Assembly: GCF_008017825.1 (NCBI RefSeq)
Contig: NZ_VRLS01000012.1
Span: 1 to 64,000, forward strand
DNA length: 64,000 nucleotides
Source: Mesonia sp008017825
Lineage (GTDB): Bacteria > Bacteroidota > Bacteroidia > Flavobacteriales > Flavobacteriaceae
Reading direction: 5' to 3'
Part shown: in pieces, positions 8,667 to 17,903 of the stretch
Numbering within the stretch: the stretch's first letter is position 1
Layout of the letters: every line of letters begins with the position of its first letter
Position numbers and translations under genes: made by a program
The notes under the pieces: generated by a model
Database searches by the model: none
What the model was told of the DNA's origin: nothing
Seen by the model: the letters and a program-made list of their open reading frames with translations, nothing else

Positions 8667-10424
8667 TTATTCTTGAGTTTTAACAAGATTTAGATGAAGT
8701 TCTTTTAATTGATCTTCATCAATAGCTGCCGGTGCATCTATCATTACATCTCTACCCGCATTATTTTTTGGAAAAGCGATAAAATCTCTAATGGTTTCTT
8801 GTCCGCCTAAAATGGCTACTAATCTATCCAAACCAAATGCTAGTCCGCCGTGTGGTGGAGCACCATATTGAAAAGCATCCATTAAAAAGCCAAATTGAGC
8901 TTTTGCTTCTTCTTCCGTAAAGCCTAAATAATCAAACATTTGAGCTTGCGTAGCTTTATCGTGAATACGAATAGAACCACCTCCTATTTCATTTCCGTTA
9001 AGGACAAGATCATAAGCGTTTGCCTTAACTGCTGCAGGGTTCGTTGCTAATAAAGGAATTTGCCCTGGTTTTGGAGATGTAAATGGGTGATGCATGGCAT
9101 GGTAACGTTCTGTTTCTTCATCCCACTCTAATAGTGGGAAATCGATCACCCAAAGTGGAGCAAATTCATTAGATTTTCTTAAACCTAAACGTTCTGCCAT
9201 TTCCATTCTTAAAGCACTTAATTGAGCTCTTACTTTATTGGTATCTCCCGAAAGTATACAAATTAAGTCTCCTGGTTGAGCCTTTGTTTTTTCAACCCAT
9301 TGCTTCAAATCTGCTTCGTCATAAAACTTATCTACAGATGATTTTAAACTACCATCTTCATTATATTTTACATAAACCATTCCCATAGCGCCTACTTGTG
9401 GACGCTTTACCCAATTAATGATTTTATCGATTTCTTTTCGGCTATAGCTCGCTGCTCCTGGTACGGCAATTCCTACTACTAAATCTGCTTCATTAAAAAC
9501 TTTGAAATCTTTATGTTGCGCTACTTCATTTAGTTCTCCAAACTGCATATCAAAGCGAATGTCTGGTTTATCATTTCCGTAAAGACGCATAGCATCATCA
9601 TAGGTCATTCTTGGAAACTTATCTACCGACACATTATTTATCTTGAGAAGTAAATGTCTGGTTAGGTTTTCAAAAATATTAAGGATATCTTCTTGATCTA
9701 CAAATGCCATTTCGCAGTCAATCTGTGTAAATTCTGGCTGGCGATCTGCTCTTAAGTCTTCATCTCTAAAACACTTTACAATTTGAAAGTATTTATCCAT
9801 CCCGCCGACCATAAGCAGCTGCTTAAAAGTTTGTGGAGATTGTGGCAGAGCATAGAATTGACCTTCATTCATTCTACTAGGGACTACAAAATCTCTAGCA
9901 CCTTCTGGAGTAGATTTAATTAAGTAAGGAGTTTCAACTTCTATAAAATCTTGAGTAGAAAGAAAATTTCTAACTTCCATCGTTACTTTGTGACGAAAAA
10001 CAAGTTTGTTTTTTACCGGATTTCTACGAATATCTAAGTAGCGATATTTCATACGTAAATCCTCTCCTCCATCAGTTTCATCTTCAATGGTAAAAGGTGG
10101 AGTTTTTGCTTCATTTAAAATGCTAAGTTCTTTTACTAAAATCTCTACTTCTCCTGTAGGAATATTAGGGTTTTTAGATTCTCTTTCTATGACGGTTCCT
10201 TTTACTTGAATCACGTATTCTCTTCCCAGCTTTTTAGCTGTTTCCATCATTTCTACCGGAGTTCTTTCCTCATCAAATATAAGTTGAGTGATCCCATAGC
10301 GATCGCGTAAATCGACCCAGATCATAAAACCTTTATCTCGAATTTTTTGGACCCATCCAGATAAGGTTATTTCTTCACCAATATTTTTACTATTTAACTC
10401 TCCGTTTGTATGACTTCTATACAT
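8667..10424 (-). CDS. aspS: Aspartate-tRNA ligase
   Basis: A 585-residue class II aminoacyl-tRNA synthetase of the bacterial type. It has an N-terminal OB-fold anticodon-binding domain (about 1-110), class II motif 2 around CFRDEDLRADRQ, a GAD insertion domain in the middle (about 285-415) and motif 3 around GLAFGLDRL near the end. It charges tRNA-Asp in the cytoplasm. The length is normal. It is transcribed alone from a TATTTTTG promoter and ends at its own terminator. Whether it is discriminating or also charges tRNA-Asn cannot be judged without knowing whether the genome has AsnS or GatCAB. Confidence 0.97.
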   Translation of the reverse strand: MYRSHTNGELNSKNIGEEITLSGWVQKIRDKGFMIWVDLRDRYGITQLIFDEERTPVEMMETAKKLGREYVIQVKGTVIERESKNPNIPTGEVEILVKELSILNEAKTPPFTIEDETDGGEDLRMKYRYLDIRRNPVKNKLVFRHKVTMEVRNFLSTQDFIEVETPYLIKSTPEGARDFVVPSRMNEGQFYALPQSPQTFKQLLMVGGMDKYFQIVKCFRDEDLRADRQPEFTQIDCEMAFVDQEDILNIFENLTRHLLLKINNVSVDKFPRMTYDDAMRLYGNDKPDIRFDMQFGELNEVAQHKDFKVFNEADLVVGIAVPGAASYSRKEIDKIINWVKRPQVGAMGMVYVKYNEDGSLKSSVDKFYDEADLKQWVEKTKAQPGDLICILSGDTNKVRAQLSALRMEMAERLGLRKSNEFAPLWVIDFPLLEWDEETERYHAMHHPFTSPKPGQIPLLATNPAAVKANAYDLVLNGNEIGGGSIRIHDKATQAQMFDYLGFTEEEAKAQFGFLMDAFQYGAPPHGGLAFGLDRLVAILGGQETIRDFIAFPKNNAGRDVMIDAPAAIDEDQLKELHLNLVKTQE

Positions 10425-10450
10425 AGTTGTTGTTTGCTATAAATGATGCA

Positions 10451-10458
10451 CAAAAATA
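10451..10458 (-). promoter_or_regulatory. Bacteroidota-type -7 element for aspS
   Basis: The minus strand reads TATTTTTG 26 nt before the aspS start. No well-placed TTG is seen at -33. Confidence 0.5.
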
Positions 10459-10610
10459 AGAAGATACTTATATATGAACGATGTTTTCTACAATAAATAA
10501 TTCTATAAAAAAATGAATTTTACGTGATATAATCAACTTAACATAAGTGACTTACATCTCCAATGTTAATTTAATGTTACCTAACAGTTTATTTATTGTA
10601 AACTTTTTAC

Positions 10611-10618
10611 TATATTTG
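10611..10618 (+). promoter_or_regulatory. Bacteroidota-type -7 element for the MORN-like gene
   Basis: TATATTTG lies 27 nt upstream of the ATG. The nearest TTG (10596-10598) is too close for a standard -33 element. The 221-bp divergent region with aspS holds this and the aspS element and nothing else I can identify. Confidence 0.55.
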
Positions 10619-10645
10619 TTAAGTTAACCTTTAAAAAGAAAGAAA

Positions 10646-10993
10646 ATGAAAAAGATGATTGTAGCGGTTGCCCTTTTATTTGGAGCAACAATGATAGCTC
10701 AAGATGTGAAGCCTGAGTTCGAAAAAAATGGAGATGCAGTTAAAGGTACATTTTTCTATGAAGACGGAACTGTAAAACAAGTAGGTACTTATAAAGATGG
10801 GAAACTACACGGCGAATGGATAATGTATACTGAAGACGGAGAGAAACAAGCTATAGCACAGTACCAAAATGGAGAAAAAGTAGGCAAATGGTTTTTTTGG
10901 AATGATGACCAACTAACTGAGGTAGATTATTCTGTTAGCAAAATAACCGCTGTCACCAAATGGGAAAATACTAATGCTGTAGTTAGCAAATAG
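10646..10993 (+). CDS. Secreted MORN/YwqK-like repeat protein
   Basis: A 115-residue protein with a signal peptide (about 1-18, ending IAQ). MORN/YwqK-type repeats follow, visible as GTFFYEDGTVKQVGTYKDGKLHGEW and EWIMYTEDGEKQAIAQYQNGEKVGKW-like units in shorter form. Such small exported proteins are very common in Flavobacteriaceae and are often annotated as YwqK-family antitoxin-like, but no toxin gene is adjacent and the label says little about role. It is monocistronic, with its own promoter and terminator. Confidence 0.8.
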   Translation: MKKMIVAVALLFGATMIAQDVKPEFEKNGDAVKGTFFYEDGTVKQVGTYKDGKLHGEWIMYTEDGEKQAIAQYQNGEKVGKWFFWNDDQLTEVDYSVSKITAVTKWENTNAVVSK

Positions 10994-11015
10994 TCATTAA
11001 TTATTAATAAGGTTT

Positions 11016-11047
11016 AAAAAGCTATCATTAATTTGATAGCTTTTTTA
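11016..11047 (+). terminator. Intrinsic terminator
   Basis: A 12-bp stem (about 11016-11027 with 11034-11045), a 6-nt loop and a T-tract follow the MORN-like gene. Confidence 0.88.
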
Positions 11048-11080
11048 TTTTTAGTTCTATAAATAGAACATTCCTTTTTG

Positions 11081-11088
11081 TATTTTTG
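11081..11088 (+). promoter_or_regulatory. Bacteroidota-type -7 element for hflX
   Basis: TATTTTTG ends 18 nt before the hflX ATG, predicting a leader of about 14 nt. Confidence 0.5.
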
Positions 11089-11106
11089 AAGATAAACTAT
11101 ATTTAA

Positions 11107-12336
11107 ATGATAGAGAAAGAAGAAATTGAATATGAAAAATCGGTCTTGATTGGGATTATTAATAAATTTCAAGATGAAGAGAAGTCTGAAGAATATCTAG
11201 ATGAACTAGAGTTTTTAGCCTACACTGCCGGTGGTGAAGTTTTAAAACGATTTACACAAAAATTAGATGTTCCTAATCCTAAAACCTTTATTGGTACCGG
11301 AAAAATGGAAGAGGTAAGAGAGTTTATTGAACAAAATGATGTAGGTACTGCTATTTTTGATGACGAATTAAGCCCTGCCCAACAAAAGAATATTGAGAAA
11401 ATTTTAAAATGTAAGGTAGTGGATAGAACCTATCTCATTTTAGATATTTTTGCCCAAAGAGCCAAAACAAGTTATGCTAGAACGCAAGTAGAATTGGCTC
11501 AATACGAATATCTTTTACCTCGCTTAGTTGGATTATGGACTCACTTAGAAAGACAACGTGGAGGAATTGGTATGCGTGGTCCTGGAGAGACAGAAATTGA
11601 GACGGATAGACGTATTGTAAGAGATAAAATTTCTCAATTAAAGGACAAGCTTAAAACTATTGATAAGCAAATGGCGGTCCAACGAGGTAATCGCGGTCAG
11701 CTAGTTAGAGTTGCTTTAGTCGGTTATACCAATGTTGGTAAATCTACTTTAATGAATGTGATAAGTAAAAGTGAGGTATTTGCCGAAAATAAGTTGTTCG
11801 CTACTTTAGATACCACTGTTCGTAAAGTGGTGATTAGAAATCTGCCTTTTTTATTAACTGATACAGTAGGTTTTATTAGAAAACTTCCTACGCAATTGGT
11901 AGAATCATTTAAGTCGACACTTGATGAAGTTAGAGAAGCCGATTTACTTTTACACGTAGTAGATATTGCGCATCCTAACTTTGAGGACCACATTGCTTCA
12001 GTTAACCAAATTTTAGATGAAATAGAGAGTGCAGACAAACCGACTCTTATGGTTTTTAATAAAATTGATGCTTATTCACCAGAAGTTATTGAAGAAGATG
12101 ATCTAATTACAGAAAAGACTCCTGCTCATAATACCTTAACGGAATGGAAACGTACTTGGATGAACCGCCTAGGTGACAATGTACTTTTCATATCGGCTAT
12201 TAATAAGGAGAATATAGAAGAGTTTAGAAAGAAGGTGTATGAAGCAGTTAGGGAAATTCATATTACCCGCTTCCCTTACAATAACTTTCTCTACCCTGAA
12301 TATGATAAATATACCGGTGAGATAGAAGAAGATTAA
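11107..12336 (+). CDS. hflX: Ribosome-associated GTPase HflX
   Basis: A 409-residue GTPase. The N-terminal HflX domain contains the glycine-rich RGGIGMRGPGETEIETDRR signature (about residues 150-170). The G domain begins with the P-loop GYTNVGKST (about 205-213), followed by DTVG for G3 and FNKID for G4. HflX splits stalled or hibernating 70S ribosomes under stress. The gene stands alone between two terminators. It faces the DUF5689 lipoprotein gene and shares a bidirectional terminator with it. Confidence 0.96.
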   Translation: MIEKEEIEYEKSVLIGIINKFQDEEKSEEYLDELEFLAYTAGGEVLKRFTQKLDVPNPKTFIGTGKMEEVREFIEQNDVGTAIFDDELSPAQQKNIEKILKCKVVDRTYLILDIFAQRAKTSYARTQVELAQYEYLLPRLVGLWTHLERQRGGIGMRGPGETEIETDRRIVRDKISQLKDKLKTIDKQMAVQRGNRGQLVRVALVGYTNVGKSTLMNVISKSEVFAENKLFATLDTTVRKVVIRNLPFLLTDTVGFIRKLPTQLVESFKSTLDEVREADLLLHVVDIAHPNFEDHIASVNQILDEIESADKPTLMVFNKIDAYSPEVIEEDDLITEKTPAHNTLTEWKRTWMNRLGDNVLFISAINKENIEEFRKKVYEAVREIHITRFPYNNFLYPEYDKYTGEIEED

Positions 12337-12357
12337 TTATTAAACTGAATTTTAAAC

Positions 12358-12397
12358 AAAAAAAACCGCTTCTAATTTTAGAAGCGGTTTTTTTTGT
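12358..12397. terminator. Bidirectional intrinsic terminator
   Basis: A long near-perfect inverted repeat with core ACCGCTTCT/AGAAGCGGT has A-runs on the left and T-runs on the right. It lies between convergent hflX and the DUF5689 lipoprotein gene. Confidence 0.9.
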
Positions 12398-12415
12398 TTA
12401 AAAACTATAACCGTA

Positions 12416-13789
12416 TTATTCTGTAACTAAATTAACATTATCAATTTGGTAAGTAGTTGTTATACCATCTGAAGCACCAGAATACTCAAAACCAATATAT
12501 ACAGTTTCTCCTGCATAAGATGATAGGTCTATATCTCCTGATGGTGTAAAACTAGTTCCATAACCATTAGTATTACCTGTAGAATACGTTGCTTCAGTCA
12601 ATTCTACCCAAGTAGCTTGAGTTGGGTCCCCTGTAAAATCAGTCGAAACGTATGCCTTTAAAGCTTGTCCATTATTATAACCATCGTTAGTTTCGAAAGA
12701 AAAGGTTGCTGAAGTTGCTTCACTTAAATCTACACCTGGAGTTACTAACCATACATTATAAGGGTTTTCATCTGAGCTAAATGCTGAAGTCTGAGCATAC
12801 TTATTATTACTAAACTCTCTAACTTCAAACACTCTTTCTCCTCCATTTATATTGACGTTAGTCCAATTCTCAATGCTAACATCCTCTCCTGTACCTGCTG
12901 TCTCTCCTTCAAAATCTTCAGATAAAGCTCCTAACTCACCATCAACTGGCTCATCTTCACCACATCTTTCTCCTTCAAAATTAACATCATTTTCATCTCT
13001 TAGTGTTAACTGGTAAGTTGTATTGAAAACACTTAAAACAGACGTTAAGGAACCTTTCCCCCATGGTAAAACCATATCTTTAAAATCAGAGAAACCACTT
13101 GTTCTTAAGGTTGCTGTTTGACCATCACAATTTTCAAAATCTCTATTCACACTAAAAGTACTTCCTACAGTTCCAAAAGATTCTCCTTCTAAGCCATCTA
13201 CAAACTGTACTTCATTAAACTGTACTAAAGTGTTTAAGTATTGATCAGAAATTTCTGAGATAGAAATCACAGTTGGAATAATTTCTTCTTTATCATTTGA
13301 ACGTAAGATTCTATCATAGAATTCATCTACACCAATTCTACCAATTTCATCACCTTCATCAGTTCCTATAGTAGGTAAACCAGCATATTGTCCAATGTAA
13401 AGACCATCAACTCTAAAGTAAATTTTTCTTCCTATATCATAGGTCAAATAAGCATCTGTAGCTTCTGTTGAAATAGCCAACCCACCTGTAGGATTTTCTG
13501 GACTATCTTGTATTACTATAGATTTATAAAAATTACCTGCTTCATCACTTGAAACTACGTAAGCCTCTAAGTATAATTCTTCTTGTGAATCTTCTCCTGC
13601 AGATATCTCCACAGATTCAAAACCACCATACATTTCTTTAACAGATTCAATTGTAGTATTTACATTTACATTTGGCTCTTCATAAGTAATCTCTGGCGTA
13701 CTAAAGTCATCATCCTGAACACAAGATGTAATCATCAAACCTGCAAAAAACAGGGTACTAACTGCTAAAATCTTATTGATATTTTTCAT
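12416..13789 (-). CDS. DUF5689 surface lipoprotein with choice-of-anchor J domain
   Basis: A 457-residue lipoprotein with lipobox Cys23. Acidic residues straight after the Cys (VQDDD) fit an export signal to the outer surface in Bacteroidota. The N-terminal half (about 45-275) resembles the OB-like DUF5689 domain. The C-terminal half (about 290-455) is a cleaved-adhesin/choice-of-anchor J beta-sandwich with DFEGE, WLVTPGVDLS and YIGFEYSG segments. It lies 20 nt downstream of a TonB-receptor gene on the same strand and is its likely surface partner. The neighbouring divergent EEP nuclease/phosphatase suggests a nucleic-acid or phosphoester substrate, but this is inference. The C-terminal domain is shared with the lipoprotein at 18472-20118. 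Confidence 0.82.
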   Translation of the reverse strand: MKNINKILAVSTLFFAGLMITSCVQDDDFSTPEITYEEPNVNVNTTIESVKEMYGGFESVEISAGEDSQEELYLEAYVVSSDEAGNFYKSIVIQDSPENPTGGLAISTEATDAYLTYDIGRKIYFRVDGLYIGQYAGLPTIGTDEGDEIGRIGVDEFYDRILRSNDKEEIIPTVISISEISDQYLNTLVQFNEVQFVDGLEGESFGTVGSTFSVNRDFENCDGQTATLRTSGFSDFKDMVLPWGKGSLTSVLSVFNTTYQLTLRDENDVNFEGERCGEDEPVDGELGALSEDFEGETAGTGEDVSIENWTNVNINGGERVFEVREFSNNKYAQTSAFSSDENPYNVWLVTPGVDLSEATSATFSFETNDGYNNGQALKAYVSTDFTGDPTQATWVELTEATYSTGNTNGYGTSFTPSGDIDLSSYAGETVYIGFEYSGASDGITTTYQIDNVNLVTE

Positions 13790-13809
13790 AATTCTAATTA
13801 ATTTATTTT

Positions 13810-16557
13810 TTAAAATCTAACGTAAACATTTAAATAATAAGTAGTTCCATATCCATACCAATATTTAGGTCCGAATACCCTCTTTTCATTACTTACATCC
13901 TCAGATAAGGTTCTATAATTAGCACTTCTTCCTTGCTCAAAACCTCCAGTTTTATATTCTTTATCAAACACATTATTTATTGTCGCAAAGAATCCTACAA
14001 AGTAATCATTTATTTTCCAAGACTTTCCTCCTACTACATTCACCAACATATAACTATCAAATTCTTCTTGCTTCAATAATTCCCTAGCAGTTTCAGTATC
14101 ATAATCATTAAATGGCGCTCCGTCAAAATCTGCATAAAAATTTTGAGATCTTGTAATGGGAGATACATCTACGTAAGCATTAGAGAAAAAGTTTGAAGTT
14201 GCTCCAAACCACCAGTAATCTGGATCTCTATATTCAAAACCTATTTGATAAGCTTGTTGAGGTCCTCCAGCTACTTTATAATCTTTTAAATAAGATTTCC
14301 CGAAATCTAATTCTTGCTGAAAATCATCTGAAGTTAAATATAAATCTGGATTATTAGCATATACATACTCCCCATAAGAAGCCGCCCCTTTTAATTTAAT
14401 CGTTGGTGTTACTTGAGCTTCAACACCTAATTCTGCACCTATATGTCTTTTATCGATATTGGTTAATACCTCTTGTACAAAAGCTGTATTTACATTTCTA
14501 CCCAAACCAGAGATTCCATCTGCATAGTAAAAAGCAATTTCGGTAGCGTCTTCCATTTTTGTATAATATCCAGTAAGTCTTGCTTTTACTTTAGGTGATC
14601 TATATACATAACTTAAATCTACATTTTTTACAGTTTCCTCTTCTAAACCTAAAACAGTACTATTATTTTGTCTAGAATTTGAAAAAGAGTTTCTTAACGT
14701 TGGGGCATCCGTAAAGTAAGCTCCATTCAAAGTTACTAAATGACGTCCTGTTATTTTATAGGTAGCTCCAACTTTAACACCGTAAGTAGTAAAATCTAAT
14801 TCTTCACTTTCTCCTAATGAATTGGTAGGAAAACTACCATTTCTATACAAACCATTTCTCTGGTAAGTTGTTTTTTCAACATTTGCACCAGCATAAAAAT
14901 CTATTTTACTATAGCTAAATTGCGCTTGAGCAAAACCATTATATTCAGAAGCATCTAATTCATAATCATATTTAAAAGTATCACCCTCTCCTAAGACTCT
15001 ATTTGGATTTTCTAAGTTATTTTGAGCAGCATCACCTTGATTAAAAGTATCTATATCCAAATAACCACTACCTCCTAATAAATCGATCATATTGGCAAAA
15101 TTATGAGAGTTCAATCTCTTATAACCTAATGATCCATTTAACGTGATGTTATTGGTAATATCTGAAGATATAATAGTATTAGCTGTCAATTGCTTATCAT
15201 CATTACGATCTTCGTATAAATAATATTTAGAAGTTCCTCCACTAAAAATATTTGCTTGATACATTGCATCCCAATCAATTTGGCCATCATTTCTAAATGA
15301 CTCTGAAGCACCATAAGCTCCTGCATAATCTGCTCCATCTGGATTACCTAAAAAGTAACTTGGTAATTTTTGGTAATAGGTTGGATCTGGGTTAGGAGCA
15401 TTATCATAACCTAATCTGCTGTTTCCTACTTTACCAAATTGATAGGCAACATTTGTATTTAATCTTGTCTTTTTTGAAATATCCCAATAATGATTTAACA
15501 TTATAACAGGCTCTTCTATCTCTCTTACTCTAGAATTTCTTATTTCTCCATCTTGATATCCCCAATAAGAATTATAGCTGATATCTTTCAAGTCGTAAAC
15601 TTCTTGTGTATTAGGAGAAGATTTTCCTCTTCTGTTAGGCGTGTAAAATGCCGTTAAATTTAAACTATGCTTTTCATTTATTTTCTTTTCTACAGCAGCA
15701 AAAAATGAATTAGCGTCATATAAAGAACCATCATTGAAACCTTCTTCACCAAATCTTCTAGAAGCTAAAAAACTATAAGCCCAACCATTGTCCGTAAGTC
15801 CCGAATTATATGAAGCCATTACTCTACCTCTATAACTTCTATTAGAAGATGCATAAGAAACACGCCCCCCTTTTTGATATTGAGAAGCTCTCATTACTAC
15901 ATTTGTAGTTCCTGCTAAATCTCCAAATGTATTCTCGTTGGCAGATAACCCCATTGTAAAGACTTGATTACGCATAGCATCATTCAACCCGCCCCAATTA
16001 CTCCATTGTGGTCTACCATTATACATTTTATTCATTTCAATTCCGTTAATAAGAACTTTCCCATTTTCAGAATCAAAACCTCTAGGTCTAAAAAAAGTTG
16101 CACTAAAATCGTATGCTGCAGCATTTAGAAAAACATCTCTTGAAGCTTGTAACAAACCAGATAAGTTATCGGCAGCACTTTCATCACTACTTAATTCATT
16201 GTCAGATAAGCTGATGGTACCGATTTGAAAGTTTTCTTCATTGATATCAACTTCTAAAGAAATCACATCTAAGTTTAAAAATTCATTCTCATTGATAATA
16301 ACGGGAAATCTCTTAGAGATAAAACCTTCTTTGGTAAAAGTTACAATTTGTTCCCCTAAAGGGACTTTAAAAGCAACAAAGTTAAATTCTCCTGATGCAT
16401 TCGTCATCACTGTTAAATTACTATCTTCAATAGTAACTTCTACATCGGGTAAACTTTCATTAGTTGTCGCATCTACTACATTCCCCACCACATTCGTTTG
16501 TGAAAACGAAACTGCTGAAAAAAGCAATAATGCAAAAAGAATAAATCCTTTTTTCAT
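13810..16557 (-). CDS. TonB-dependent receptor with carboxypeptidase-like N-terminal domain
   Basis: About 915 residues from the ATG at 16557. I prefer this start because MKKGFILFALLLFSAVSFSQ is a standard signal peptide. An in-frame ATG 21 nt upstream (16578) would add MLINILK. Domains in order are: a CarboxypepD_reg-like beta-sandwich (about 20-100), a plug domain (about 115-225, with FRPRGFDSENGKVLINGIEMN and NWGGLND) and a 22-strand outer-membrane barrel ending in aromatic VRF. It forms a receptor/lipoprotein pair with the downstream DUF5689 gene and is divergent from the EEP-family gene. The cargo is unknown. Confidence 0.9.
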   Translation of the reverse strand: MKKGFILFALLLFSAVSFSQTNVVGNVVDATTNESLPDVEVTIEDSNLTVMTNASGEFNFVAFKVPLGEQIVTFTKEGFISKRFPVIINENEFLNLDVISLEVDINEENFQIGTISLSDNELSSDESAADNLSGLLQASRDVFLNAAAYDFSATFFRPRGFDSENGKVLINGIEMNKMYNGRPQWSNWGGLNDAMRNQVFTMGLSANENTFGDLAGTTNVVMRASQYQKGGRVSYASSNRSYRGRVMASYNSGLTDNGWAYSFLASRRFGEEGFNDGSLYDANSFFAAVEKKINEKHSLNLTAFYTPNRRGKSSPNTQEVYDLKDISYNSYWGYQDGEIRNSRVREIEEPVIMLNHYWDISKKTRLNTNVAYQFGKVGNSRLGYDNAPNPDPTYYQKLPSYFLGNPDGADYAGAYGASESFRNDGQIDWDAMYQANIFSGGTSKYYLYEDRNDDKQLTANTIISSDITNNITLNGSLGYKRLNSHNFANMIDLLGGSGYLDIDTFNQGDAAQNNLENPNRVLGEGDTFKYDYELDASEYNGFAQAQFSYSKIDFYAGANVEKTTYQRNGLYRNGSFPTNSLGESEELDFTTYGVKVGATYKITGRHLVTLNGAYFTDAPTLRNSFSNSRQNNSTVLGLEEETVKNVDLSYVYRSPKVKARLTGYYTKMEDATEIAFYYADGISGLGRNVNTAFVQEVLTNIDKRHIGAELGVEAQVTPTIKLKGAASYGEYVYANNPDLYLTSDDFQQELDFGKSYLKDYKVAGGPQQAYQIGFEYRDPDYWWFGATSNFFSNAYVDVSPITRSQNFYADFDGAPFNDYDTETARELLKQEEFDSYMLVNVVGGKSWKINDYFVGFFATINNVFDKEYKTGGFEQGRSANYRTLSEDVSNEKRVFGPKYWYGYGTTYYLNVYVRF

Positions 16558-16612
16558 CTTTAAAATATTGATTAACATTAGTTTAAGTTAAGAAAACATT
16601 ATTTTCCGGCTG

Positions 16613-16620
16613 CAAATGTA
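16613..16620 (-). promoter_or_regulatory. Bacteroidota-type -7 element for the TonB receptor operon
   Basis: The minus strand reads TACATTTG, about 56 nt before the preferred start at 16557. It lies in the short divergent region shared with the EEP-family gene, so both could be controlled together. Confidence 0.5.
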
Positions 16621-16695
16621 CATATTTTATCTACAATACCTACTTTTGGAAACTCTTAACATAAAGATTTTACATTTAAATAATATTTAACAATC

Positions 16696-17781
16696 ATGAA
16701 CAAACTATTGTACTTCGCTGCTGCTCTATTAATGCTTAGTTGCGGATCCACACAAGAAACAAGCGAAAACAACACATCTAAAAGTAATAAAGAAAAGACT
16801 TTTAAAGTAAATACTGTTGCTTTTTACAATTTAGAAAACCTTTTTGATGCTGAAAATGATGAAACTATTATGGATGAGTATTCTCCCATTATGGAAATGG
16901 GTGAAGGCCTAAGAGATGGTGTTTACCAAAAGAAATTAAAAAACATGGCCTATGTTATTCCAAAAATTGGTGCCGATGTTTCTAAAAATGCACCAGCAAT
17001 TGTAGGTGTTTGTGAAGTTGAAAATAGAAAAGTTTTAGAAGATCTTGCCAACCAAGAAGCCTTATTACCTTATGACTATGGCATTGTTCACTTTGATTCT
17101 CCAGATAGAAGAGGGATCGATGTCGCTCTTTTATATCAAAAGAAATTATTTAAAGTAACTAATACCAATTCTCACGAGCTATTGATTTATGATGCCAACG
17201 ATCCAGAGAAAAGGGTATATACAAGAGATCAATTAGTAGTGTCTGGTAAATTAGATGGAGATGATATTCATTTTATCGTAAATCACTGGCCTTCAAGAAG
17301 TGGAGGGGAAGCAAGAAGTCGTTTTAAAAGAGAGAAAGCCGCAGCACTTAATAAAGAAATTATAGACTCTTTACACGTAATAAATCCTTACGCAAAAATT
17401 ATAACTATGGGAGATTTAAATGATGGCCCTTATAATACGAGTGTAAAAGAAGTTTTAGGCGCTAAAGCGGAAATGGAAGATGTTGAACTGAAAGGTTTAT
17501 ACAATCCTATGGAAAATATGCAAAAGAAAGGAATAGGAACCATCGCCTATAGAGATAGCTGGGATTTATTTGACCAAATGATTTTAAGCAAACCTTTAAT
17601 TGAAAAAGATTATTCAACATACCGATTTTACAAAGCTGGAGTTTACAATCCTCAATTTCTAAGTAACCCAAGAGGACGATATAAAGGTTACCCATACAGA
17701 AGTTTCTCTGATGGAGGATTCTCTGGAGGATACAGTGATCACTTTCCAGTGTATGTTCATCTTATCAAAGAAATTCAGTAG
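16696..17781 (+). CDS. Endonuclease/exonuclease/phosphatase (EEP) family lipoprotein
   Basis: A 361-residue lipoprotein (lipobox LMLSC, Cys16) with an EEP/DNase I-like fold. Visible active-site motifs are YNLENLFD (N45, E47), CEVENR (metal Glu), NHWPSR (His), GDLNDGP (Asp/Asn pair) and a C-terminal YSDHFPV carrying the final Asp-His. All catalytic motifs are present, so a secreted Mg2+-dependent phosphodiesterase, nuclease or phosphatase is expected. It is divergent from the TonB receptor/DUF5689 pair, an arrangement that suggests breakdown outside the cell coupled to import. An exact copy of the dispersed word lies at 17460, read as Ala-Lys-Ala-Glu. Confidence 0.88.
   Translation: MNKLLYFAAALLMLSCGSTQETSENNTSKSNKEKTFKVNTVAFYNLENLFDAENDETIMDEYSPIMEMGEGLRDGVYQKKLKNMAYVIPKIGADVSKNAPAIVGVCEVENRKVLEDLANQEALLPYDYGIVHFDSPDRRGIDVALLYQKKLFKVTNTNSHELLIYDANDPEKRVYTRDQLVVSGKLDGDDIHFIVNHWPSRSGGEARSRFKREKAAALNKEIIDSLHVINPYAKIITMGDLNDGPYNTSVKEVLGAKAEMEDVELKGLYNPMENMQKKGIGTIAYRDSWDLFDQMILSKPLIEKDYSTYRFYKAGVYNPQFLSNPRGRYKGYPYRSFSDGGFSGGYSDHFPVYVHLIKEIQ
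17460..17472 (+). repeat. CGC-N4-GCGGAA dispersed word, AAA form
   Basis: Exact copy inside the EEP-family gene; the core CGCTAAAGCG is itself an inverted repeat. Confidence 0.8.
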
Positions 17782-17804
17782 AATAAAACCTAAAATCTAC
17801 AAAC

Positions 17805-17837
17805 AAAAAATCCGCTCAAATGAGCGGATTTTTTTTA
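17805..17837 (+). terminator. Intrinsic terminator
   Basis: A 14-bp stem (17805-17818 with 17821-17834) with a 2-nt loop and T-tract follows the EEP-family gene. Its A-rich left arm could also serve the minus strand. Confidence 0.9.
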
Positions 17838-17903
17838 TTTCTTAATTTCACCATCTAACGGTGGTCAATAAAGTTAAAGCTGACCAATAGTTACAATGGA
17901 ACT

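Noticed and set aside
10646..10993. Toxin-antitoxin system at the YwqK-like gene
   Set aside because: The protein is exported and no toxin-like gene is next to it; the antitoxin label is a family naming habit.
16558..16578. Upstream ATG extending the TonB receptor by MLINILK
   Set aside because: The extension disrupts a standard signal peptide; the ATG at 16557 gives a normal N-terminus.
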